NCBI GenBank assembly: GCA_016713305.1
Contig: JADJPK010000008.1
Location: forward strand, 372,001-436,000
Direction of reading: 5' to 3'
Source: Betaproteobacteria bacterium
GTDB taxonomy: Bacteria; Pseudomonadota; Gammaproteobacteria; Burkholderiales; Ga0077523
Length of the DNA stretch: 64,000 nt
Shown: one piece after another, positions 27,147-35,061 of the stretch
Position numbering within the stretch: position 1 is the first letter of the stretch
Layout: every line of letters begins with the position of its first letter
Position numbers and translations under genes: made by a program
The notes under the pieces: generated by a model
What the model was told of the DNA's origin: nothing
Database searches by the model: none
The model's input: only the letters and a program-made list of their open reading frames with translations

Positions 27147-27725
27147 ATGGCCTGGCTGATCGCGGGGCTGGTCGTCTTTCTGGGCGCGCATTCCGTCCGG
27201 ATCGTCGCGGACGGCTGGCGTTCACGGCGCATCGCGGCGATGGGAGAAGGGCCCTGGAAGGGGCTGTTCTCGGTGGTTTCCCTGGCGGGTTTCGTGCTCA
27301 TCGTCTGGGGCTACGGCCAGACGCGCATCGATCCCGTGGAACTGTGGCAGCCGCCTCGCTGGACGGCGCACGCGACGGCGCTGCTCACCCTCCTGGCGTT
27401 CGTCCTGATCGCCGCGGCGAATGTTCCCGGCAACCACTTCAAGCAGGTGCTCGGTCATCCCATGGTCGCGGGAGTGAAGCTCTGGGCGTTCGCGCATCTG
27501 CTGTCGAACGGGCGGTTGGGCGATGTGGTGCTGTTCGGGGCCATTCTCGTCTGGGCGATCGTGGACTTCGCCTCCGCGCGGCGACGCGATCGTGCGGCCG
27601 GCAGGCGCTATCCGGAGGGCCGCGCGGGCAAGGATGTCGCGGCCGTCGTCGCTGGCGTCGCCGTGTGGGCGGTCTTCGCGTTCCTGCTGCACGGACCGCT
27701 CATCGGCGTGCGTCCGTTCGGTTGA
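27147..27725 (+). CDS. NnrU family integral membrane protein
   Basis: The 192-residue protein has about five to six predicted transmembrane helices and the NnrU start pattern LIAGLVVFLGAHSVRI, followed by GLFSVVSLAGFVLIVWGYG and a central NVPGNHFKQVLGHPMVAGVKLWAFAHLL segment (His residues on loops that could bind haem, as in the related plant Z-ISO enzyme). NnrU was first described beside nitrite and nitric-oxide reductase genes, but many members have no such link and none is seen here. It lies 7 bases after the NTF2-like gene. Confidence 0.9.
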   Translation: MAWLIAGLVVFLGAHSVRIVADGWRSRRIAAMGEGPWKGLFSVVSLAGFVLIVWGYGQTRIDPVELWQPPRWTAHATALLTLLAFVLIAAANVPGNHFKQVLGHPMVAGVKLWAFAHLLSNGRLGDVVLFGAILVWAIVDFASARRRDRAAGRRYPEGRAGKDVAAVVAGVAVWAVFAFLLHGPLIGVRPFG

Positions 27726-27794
27726 CCGTCCGGGCGTGAGGCCCGCCGCGCGGACGCGCGGCACGGCGGTGGGAAAGTCCGGGGACTGGTTTCG

Positions 27795-28256
27795 TCAGGG
27801 GCTCGGGCCAGGGGTCGCGGGGCCTGACTGCGCCTCTTGCCGATCGTTCCCCTGGAATTGCGGGTCCCACGGACCCATCACCACCTCGGCATCGCCGTCG
27901 CCCGACCAGGGCGGCATCGTGATGCCGTAGGCGACGAGCGGTTCGTCGCCCTCACAGCGAAACTGGAATCGGGTGCCGCGGGGAATGGTCACGCACAGTT
28001 CCGGCTCCAGGTCCGTCCAGAGTTCGATCCGGCCATCGTCGCGCCACATTCGTCCGCGGCCGCTCACCACGACCCAGATCTCGTCCGCCGACGCGTGCAC
28101 GACCGCGCGGGAGAGGGCGCCTGCCGGGAGCTCGAATCTCGCCATCGATCCGTGTGGCGTGCGTCCGAGCGGATGCACGCGTGAACCGTCCGGCGCACGT
28201 TCCGGCAGGACATCGCGCACGTGAACGCTCGACGGTGCCGGGCCGGATTCGTTCAC
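27795..28256 (-). CDS. Cupin domain protein
   Basis: The 153-residue protein carries a single cupin barrel: FELPAGALSRAVVHASADEIWVVVSGRGRM is the first cupin motif region (with His and Glu for a metal), and TIPRGTRFQFRC the second. The family covers dioxygenases, isomerases and sensors, so no reaction can be named. The GTG start at 28256 overlaps the stop of the upstream Cys-repeat protein by GTGA, which indicates translational coupling and a shared role. Confidence 0.75.
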   Translation of the reverse strand: MNESGPAPSSVHVRDVLPERAPDGSRVHPLGRTPHGSMARFELPAGALSRAVVHASADEIWVVVSGRGRMWRDDGRIELWTDLEPELCVTIPRGTRFQFRCEGDEPLVAYGITMPPWSGDGDAEVVMGPWDPQFQGNDRQEAQSGPATPGPSP

Positions 28257-28546
28257 TGCGCCGCGGGCGGGTTCGAGGAAGGCAGCGCCTTGTCCACGCA
28301 TTCCTTCACGGCGCTCCAGCCGTTGCGCCCGATTTCTTGGATGCAGCGGTCGATCAGCGGTTCGGCGCGGCGGGGATACTTCTCCAACGCCTGCGCGGCA
28401 GGAAGATCGCGGCGGATGCATTCGTGCACGGCCTGCTCGCCCCATTCGCCCATCTCGTGGATGCAGCGCGAAGGAACGAGGGACGCATAGTCGGCCGCGC
28501 AGGCCTGGAAGGCCACGAGGGCCGATGCGAAGGCGGCGTATCGCAT
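28253..28546 (-). CDS. Small exported protein with two Cys-containing repeats, function unknown
   Basis: The 97-residue product begins with a short signal-like segment (MRYAAFASALVAFQACA) and then holds two repeats of about 36 residues, RCIHEMGEWGEQAVHECI and RCIQEIGRNGWSAVKECV, each with two Cys spaced 14 residues apart (C-x14-C). These could form disulfide-stapled helical hairpins. I do not recognise a family. An in-frame upstream ATG at 28669 has a strong AAGGAGGAAG site but would add 41 polar residues before the signal sequence. The end overlaps the cupin gene by 4 bases. Confidence 0.6.
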   Translation of the reverse strand: MRYAAFASALVAFQACAADYASLVPSRCIHEMGEWGEQAVHECIRRDLPAAQALEKYPRRAEPLIDRCIQEIGRNGWSAVKECVDKALPSSNPPAAQ

Positions 28547-28808
28547 CCGGCGTGAGCCCCCTGCCGGCTGCTCGGGACATCGCGCTGCGAAGGAGAGTCT
28601 TGCCGGACGGGCAATTGCATCGTGCCCCGGTGGCCAGCCGTCCCGGTGGGTCGAGCGTCGATCGGTCATGCCTTCCTCCTTGACCCGATCAGCATAACGC
28701 ATGAGACCTTCCGGCAGTCTTGACAGAGATGGGGAGATAATTGGCCCAGGAATCGTCCAGCGGTGTTTCCCCGGGGTGGGGAAACGGGCAGCACGGAGTG
28801 GCGGTGAC

Positions 28809-31805
28809 GTGACACACAAGAACGAGAATGCGGGGCGCGACGGCGTCCCGGGATCGGCTCCCGCGGATGCGCTCGCCGTGCTGCGGACGCTGGGCGCCTG
28901 CAGCTACAGCCATCGTCCGCTGACTGGCGAACTGCGGTGGGCCTGCGGACCGGATGATCTGTGCGGACATCCGGCGGAGACCCTGCCGTCTGCCGTGAGC
29001 GGCTGGCTGGACCTCGTCCACGAGGCCGACCGGTTGCGGGTCAAGTTGCACTTCGATCTCCTCGGATCAGGGCCGGATGCCCCGGCTGTCGACTATCGTG
29101 TGCGCAGGCCGGACGGCACCTTCGACCAGGTTTCCGACCGGGCGGCCGGACACGCCTCTGCATTCGAACCTGGAGCCGCGGAAGCGCGGGTCGTGCGCGA
29201 GATCACCGTCCGCCATCGAGGCGACGAGGCGTGCGAGGCCATGCAGGATCTCCTGCTGCGAACCCTGGACGCCATGTCCGATGGTTTCATGATCCTCGAC
29301 CGGCAATGGCGCTACCGCTACGTGAATCCGCGCTGTGCGCAGATTCTGCGCCGTCCCGTCGACGAACTGGTCGGCCGCTGCATGTGGGATCTGTATCCCG
29401 ATGCGTACGATCTTCCCTTCGGCCGGGCCTGCCGGGAAGCCATGGAGACCGGCCAGCCGGCCACCGTCGAGAATTTCTATCCGGGCATGGGCGTGTGGTT
29501 CGAGAACCGGATCCTGCCGTCTGCGGACAGCCTTCACGTCTATTTTCGCGACGTGACCGAACGCAAGCGGATCGAGGCCGAGAAAGACAGCGCCACCACC
29601 GCCATGCAGGAACTGGATACGAGGCTCCAGCTCGCCCTCGAGGTTGGCGAGTTCGGTTACTGGTCGTTCAACGTGGAGACGAGGCACGGCCAGCTCTCCC
29701 CGGAATACCGCAGACTGCTGGGGGATCCGGATGAGCCGCTCGACCACTTCGACCAATGGTTGGAGCGCGTCCATCCGGAGGATCGCGCCGGGATCCTGCA
29801 GACCGAGGCGCGTCTCCTGGCACTTCCGGACGGCGAGCGCGCCGACGTGGAATACCGCATCCTTCACCGCGACGGCAGTTACCGGTGGTTCGCGGCGCGA
29901 GCGCGTGTCCTGGCGGGTCAGGTCGATCGACCGTCCCTCTTCGGCCTCGTGCGCGACTTCACCTCCGAACGCAGCGAGCAGACGGAGCGGTTGCGCACGG
30001 AACGTCGCCTGCAGGACGTCCTCGCCGGCATCCGCGATGGCTTCATCGTGCTCGACGCGCAGTGGCGTTATGCGTATGTCAACGACCGCGCCTGCGAGCT
30101 CCTCCAGCGCAGCCGCAACGAACTGCAGGGCCGTGTTCTCTGGGATGTGTTCCCTCAAGCCCGCAGCCTGCCCTTTCACGCGGCCTGTCATCGGGTGCGG
30201 GATTCCGGCCGGGAGGAGCGCATCGACCAGTATTTCGCCGTCACCCAGACCTGGTATCGCAACCATATTCATCCCACCGCGGACGGCGGGATCGCCATCT
30301 TCCTCGAGGACATCTCCGAGCTGAAGCGCAACGTCGCCCACATCGAGATGGAGCAGGAACGCTGGGCCGCGGCGTTCGATCAGGCGACCGTGGGCTTCGT
30401 GATCGTGGACGGCAACGGGCTGCGCTCGCGCGTCAATCCTCGCATGTGCGAGCTGGCAGGGCGTCCTGCGGAGCAACTGGTCGGCTCGCCGGTGTGGGAC
30501 GTGACGCACCCTGACGATGCCGGACTCGAGAAGGCGCTCTGCGCCGATCTCCACGCAGGCCGCGTGCCTTCCATCGCGTACGAGAAACGCATGCTGCGGC
30601 CCGACGGCAGCGTGGCATGGGCGAAGATCAGCAGCACCATGGTCCAACCGGGCGCCGGCCGGGACAAGTTCGAATTGCGCGTGCTGGTGGACATCACGGA
30701 GCGCAAGGCGGCCGAGGCGGCGCTTCTCGAGGAGCGCGCCCGGCTCGCCGCCACCTTCGAACAGTCCGCCGTCGGCGTGTCGGAGTCGTCGATCGACGAG
30801 TGCATCCTGCGCGTGAACAAGCGCTTCTGCGAGATCGTCCGGCGTACGGAAGAACAGATGCTGGCGACGTCACCTCCCGAATTGACGCATCCCGACGATC
30901 GCCAGCGCCGCCGTGCGTTGATGGACGAACTGCTCAGTGGCAAGCTCAAGCGCTTCAGCGACGAGCGCCGCATGCTGCGGCCCGACGGCAGCGAGGTGTG
31001 GGTGTCGGTCAACACGTCCCGCGTCGAACCCGGAGATGGCCGCCCGCCGTACTTCTCGTCGATGATCACGGACATCTCGGAACTGAAGGACACCGAGCGG
31101 CTCCTCAAGGACTCCCACGACCGCCTCGCCCGCTTCACCGAACAGATCACGCGCGCGATGGAGCAGGACCGGGTGCGCATCGCACGGGAGATCCACGACG
31201 AGCTGGGGCAGGCGTTCAGCGGGCTCAAGATGGACGTCGCCTGGCTGCGCCGGCATCTGAATCCGGGCGGGGCGCTGGAGATCGAGCCGCTCGATGAGCG
31301 TCTCGGCGCGATGGCGGATTTCATCGACACGACCGTGGGCACTGTCCGCCGCATCGCCACGGAACTGCGCCCCGCGGCGCTCGACACGCTGGGTCTCGCC
31401 GCGGCCTTCCGCGGTTATGCCCAGCAGTTCCAGGCACGCACGGGCATCCGCTGCGAGGTCGACGCCGAGGACGTCGCGCTGGACGACGACCGTGCCACCG
31501 CTCTTTTCCGGATCTTCCAGGAGGCGCTGACCAACGTGGCGAAGCACGCGAAGGCCACCGTGGTCCGCATCCGCCTGGAGCTGGCGGGAGACCGCGTGCG
31601 GATGACCGCGGCCGATGACGGCCGGGGGTTCGATCCCGGGACGCTGCGCACACCCCGCACGTTGGGAGTGCTGGGCATCACGGAACGCGCGGGCCTCCTG
31701 GGCGGCGTCGCGCAGATCGCTTCCAGGCCTGGCCAGGGAACCGTCGTGACGGTGGTCGTGCCCGTCCGCGCCGAGTCCGGTCAGGATCCGGCGCCGGCGG
31801 CATGA
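28809..31805 (+). CDS. Multi-PAS sensor histidine kinase (NarL/DegS-type, HisKA_3)
   Basis: The 998-residue cytoplasmic protein has about five to six PAS domains followed by a HisKA_3/HATPase kinase. Two PAS modules (residues ~150-250 and ~400-500) are near copies of each other, each with GFxxLDxQWRYxYVN. Two later ones repeat YEKRMLRPDGSV and DERRMLRPDGSE. The phosphorylated His is His796 in AREIHDELGQAFSG, and the ATPase has the N-box and the DDGRGFDPG motif. No transmembrane helix is seen, so it probably senses an internal cue. GTG 28809 is preferred (GGAG about 10 bases upstream); an ATG at 28701 is in frame. It overlaps its regulator by ATGA. Confidence 0.87.
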   Translation: MTHKNENAGRDGVPGSAPADALAVLRTLGACSYSHRPLTGELRWACGPDDLCGHPAETLPSAVSGWLDLVHEADRLRVKLHFDLLGSGPDAPAVDYRVRRPDGTFDQVSDRAAGHASAFEPGAAEARVVREITVRHRGDEACEAMQDLLLRTLDAMSDGFMILDRQWRYRYVNPRCAQILRRPVDELVGRCMWDLYPDAYDLPFGRACREAMETGQPATVENFYPGMGVWFENRILPSADSLHVYFRDVTERKRIEAEKDSATTAMQELDTRLQLALEVGEFGYWSFNVETRHGQLSPEYRRLLGDPDEPLDHFDQWLERVHPEDRAGILQTEARLLALPDGERADVEYRILHRDGSYRWFAARARVLAGQVDRPSLFGLVRDFTSERSEQTERLRTERRLQDVLAGIRDGFIVLDAQWRYAYVNDRACELLQRSRNELQGRVLWDVFPQARSLPFHAACHRVRDSGREERIDQYFAVTQTWYRNHIHPTADGGIAIFLEDISELKRNVAHIEMEQERWAAAFDQATVGFVIVDGNGLRSRVNPRMCELAGRPAEQLVGSPVWDVTHPDDAGLEKALCADLHAGRVPSIAYEKRMLRPDGSVAWAKISSTMVQPGAGRDKFELRVLVDITERKAAEAALLEERARLAATFEQSAVGVSESSIDECILRVNKRFCEIVRRTEEQMLATSPPELTHPDDRQRRRALMDELLSGKLKRFSDERRMLRPDGSEVWVSVNTSRVEPGDGRPPYFSSMITDISELKDTERLLKDSHDRLARFTEQITRAMEQDRVRIAREIHDELGQAFSGLKMDVAWLRRHLNPGGALEIEPLDERLGAMADFIDTTVGTVRRIATELRPAALDTLGLAAAFRGYAQQFQARTGIRCEVDAEDVALDDDRATALFRIFQEALTNVAKHAKATVVRIRLELAGDRVRMTAADDGRGFDPGTLRTPRTLGVLGITERAGLLGGVAQIASRPGQGTVVTVVVPVRAESGQDPAPAA

Positions 31806-32431
31806 GGTTTCTCGTCGTCGACGATCACCCGCTCATCCGGCGCGGAATCCGGCAGCTGCTGGAAGAGGCATACGTCCAGGCGGAGGTGGCAGAGGCCGAT
31901 TCCGGCGAGGCGGCGCTCGATGAGCTGCGCAGGCAGCGCTTCGATCTCGTGATCCTCGATCTGTCGCTCCCGGGCATGTCCGGGCTGGACGTGCTGGCGA
32001 AGGCCATCGAGCGCCGGCCTGATCAACGCGTGCTCATGCTGAGCATGCATTCCGAGACGGAACTGGGCGTGCAGGCGCTGAGGCTCGGGGCCCGCGGCTA
32101 CATCACCAAGGACAACGCCACCGAGCAGCTCTTCGGTGCCATCTCCAAGATCCTCGGCGGCGGGCGCTTCATCACCGCCGAACTGGCCGAAGTGCTGGCG
32201 GACAGGCTCGCCATGCCGCCGCTCGCCCTCCCGCACGAGGCGCTTTCGTCCCGCGAATTCCGGGTGATGCGCATGCTCGCCGCGGGTCAGACGCCCACCG
32301 AGATCGCGCAGGCGCTGGCATTGTCGGTCAAGACCGTGAGCACCTACCGTTCGCGCATCCTCGACAAGATGGGGCTGCAGAACAACGCGGATCTCACCCG
32401 CTACTGCCTCAAGCACACGCTGATCGACTAG
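31802..32431 (+). CDS. NarL/FixJ-type response regulator
   Basis: The 209-residue protein has a receiver domain with phospho-acceptor Asp53 (VILDLSLPGMSG), the acidic pair DD at residues 7-8 and the conserved Lys in GYITKDN, followed by a LuxR-type helix-turn-helix (EIAQALALSVKTVSTYRSRI) near residues 160-185. It is the cognate partner of the upstream multi-PAS kinase, with which it overlaps by 4 bases. The target genes are not known. A 220-base gap follows before the GGDEF-EAL gene. Confidence 0.93.
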   Translation: MRFLVVDDHPLIRRGIRQLLEEAYVQAEVAEADSGEAALDELRRQRFDLVILDLSLPGMSGLDVLAKAIERRPDQRVLMLSMHSETELGVQALRLGARGYITKDNATEQLFGAISKILGGGRFITAELAEVLADRLAMPPLALPHEALSSREFRVMRMLAAGQTPTEIAQALALSVKTVSTYRSRILDKMGLQNNADLTRYCLKHTLID

Positions 32432-32651
32432 ACCTGCTCCCGCCACGCGGTGTGTTCGCACCGGCCGGCGATTCTTTCCGCAGGCCTCCCGGCGGGCGCT
32501 GCCGCGGATACCTGTAGGAATCCGCCTACGCCGTCCCCGGCGGTCTCCCACATCGCATCGCGACTTGCACCGATGGGCGCGCGCGGCCGTTGCGCCGATA
32601 GTGCCTCCCATGGAAACCCGCGCAAGCCGGCGGGAGCAAGGGAGACGATCG

Positions 32652-34798
32652 GTGCGTACGTACGTGGTGGCAAGCAATCTCGCGACGAAGTCGCGGCTCG
32701 TCAAGCGGGTGGTGACTTCACCCGGCGCGTGGCTCGTGGGCAGTTCCAGCGACCCGCGCGAGGCCGTGGACGTCGCGCAGACGACACAGCCCGAGGTGAT
32801 CGTCGCGGGCATCGAACCCGAGCAGACGGTCGATCCGTGGATGCTCTCCGAGATCCGCAACTCCGTGCCGGGCGCGATGATCGTCGCCGTCGTCGACGAT
32901 CCGGCAGGGGTTCTCGCCCAGTACTGTCGCGCGGCCGGGGCCGACCACGTCATCGATTCGCGCGATGACCGCGAGGGGCTGCATCGTGTTCTGGCGTCCG
33001 TCGTGGCCCAAGCCAGGACCGAGAAGCCGCACGACACGCCGACAGACCCGCGCGCCGAACCTGCCGAAACCGTTCCTGGCATCGATCCCCATGAAACGTC
33101 CCGGGCGCTTGCCGAACTGCGCCAGGTGTCGGTCGACGACTGCGACGCGATCCTGTGCGACATCGTGTCCGCCACCCGGCGCGTGACCTTCGTGTCGCTC
33201 GGAGCGGAGCGGCTGCTGGGCTTCAAGCTGGAGTGGTGGCTGCAGAACCCGAATTTCTTCCGCGACGTGATGGAGGAAGAAGACCGCGAGGGCGTGTTCA
33301 GGCTGCTCGACATGGTGGCGGCCGACGGTGCGAGCAGGACGCTCGAACTGCGCATGAATACCGCCAACGGCGGCTCGGTCTGGCTCAAGGGACGCGCCAT
33401 GCGCGCGGGAGCGGACAAGGGTTCGGGCACGGTGCGCTGCTTTCTCACGGACATCACCGAATTCAAGCTGGCCCAGGCGCGGCTTGCCGCCGCGACGACC
33501 CGCGACCCGGTGACCGGGTTCATCAACCGGACCGCGCTCAAGGAACTGCTCGGTCAGAAGATCGCGGAGGCAGGCCGGCGCGGGGAATCCGTGGCCGCGC
33601 TGATTCTCACCATCGACCGCTTCCGCCTGCTGCGCGATTCGCTCGGGTCGGAAATGAGCGATCAGGTGCTGATCGGGCTGGGAGGACGTGTCCGGTCCGC
33701 GCTGGGGAGGCGGACATCCTGTGCCGCCACGGCGACGACGAATTCGCGATCGTTCTGGACGACGCCCGCGGCGACGAGAGCATCGCCTGCATCGCGACCC
33801 GGCTGTTGCGGGGCATCGCCGATCCGATCGAGATAGGGGCAGAGGAATTCCGCCTGACCTGTTCGATAGGAATCGCCCTGTGCCCGCCCAACGGCCGGGA
33901 CGCCGACATGCTCCTGCGCTCCGCCGCGGCGGCGGCCTACGTCGCCCGGCATGGCGGCGGCAACGCCTTCCGCTTCTTTGCCCCGGACATGAACGATCGT
34001 GCCGAACAGAGGTTCGGCCTGGAACGCGATCTCAGACGCGCCATCGAACGGGGCGAGTTCGAACTCAACTATCAGCCTCAGATGGACGCGGAGGGCACGG
34101 CTCTCGTGGGCGCGGAAGCGTTGCTGCGATGGAAGCATCCGCAGCGCGGCGAGATCGAACCGTCCCGGTTCATCCCGCTGGCCGAGGAGGTCGGGCTCAT
34201 CACGGACATCGGCGAGTGGGTGGCTTCGGAGGTGACCCGGCAGATGGCGCTCTGGTGGCGCGACGGACTGGCCGTTCCCCGTGTGGCGATCAACGTGTCC
34301 TGCGCGCAGTTTCGCAACGGGTTCGTGGATCACCTCGCTCTCTGCCTGGAGGAGCACGGCGTCCGGCCCGACCGCATCGAGGTCGAGATCACCGAGAGCC
34401 TGATGATGGAAGACCTGCCCGAGGTTTCGCGCGCCATGGCCCGTCTGCGCGCCATGGGGGTGCGCATCGCCATCGACGATTTCGGCACCGGCTATTCATC
34501 CCTTGCGGTCCTGCAGAGGCTTGCCCCGGATGCGTTGAAGATCGACCGCCAGTTCGCGGATTCCGTGGACACCCATCCGGCGGGAGGCGCGATCGTCAAG
34601 GCGATCGTCGGAATGGCCGATGCGCTGGGCCTCGAGGTCGTCGCGGAGGGGGTGGAGACACAGGCCCAGTTCCGCTCTCTCGCGCAGCTCGGATGCACGC
34701 TGTTCCAGGGGCGCCTGTGGTCCATGCCGGCTTCCGCCGCGCAGTTCGGGGCGCGCTTTCTCGGATCGTCGCCGATGGAGGTGCCGGTGCGCGCGTAG
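32652..34798 (+). pseudogene. REC-like/PAS/GGDEF/EAL cyclic-di-GMP protein, one frameshift
   Basis: From GTG 32652 (AAGGGAG site 9 bases upstream) the protein has a CheY-like fold lacking the phospho-Asp, a PAS domain (near residues 160-270), then GGDEF and EAL domains. After LIGLGGRVRSALG the frame breaks near 33,711; one more G in the GGGG run would give SALGEADILCRHGDDEF and restore a 715-residue protein. The GGDEF motif reads GDDEF, so cyclase activity is doubtful. The EAL motif (GAEALLRW), ITESLMMED and DDFGTGYSSL look intact, pointing to a c-di-GMP phosphodiesterase. It is interrupted here, possibly only by a sequencing error. Confidence 0.85.
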
Positions 34799-34812
34799 CT
34801 CCATTTTCCAGT

Positions 34813-34852
34813 GCCTGTCGCCAGCTCACTCCCTCTCGAGCCGGCGACAGGC
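34813..34852. terminator. Perfect 10-base-pair hairpin between convergent genes
   Basis: GCCTGTCGCC (34813-34822) pairs with GGCGACAGGC (34843-34852); after a mismatch a further 4 bp (GCTC/GAGC) extend the stem. It lies in the 263-base gap between the GGDEF-EAL gene and the TPR protein gene, whose 3' ends face each other. A second hairpin, CGGAGAC with GTCTCCG, lies near 34,902-34,926. There is no long T-run, so termination is inferred from position. Confidence 0.55.
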
Positions 34853-35061
34853 CCCGGAGTGCCGGAGTCGGCGACGCAGGCCGAGTCCGTACCGGCACGG
34901 CCGGAGACGCATGCAGCATGTCTCCGGTGCTCTCTCGTGACGACGCTCTGCGCCGTGCACCGGTGAACCGTCTGCCAACGGCGAACCGGTGTGCGGGCGT
35001 CACGAGTCTTCCCGAGCGTTCCCGAGCCTTCTCTTTCGCTTCTGCCCGCGGCGCCGCCGCG

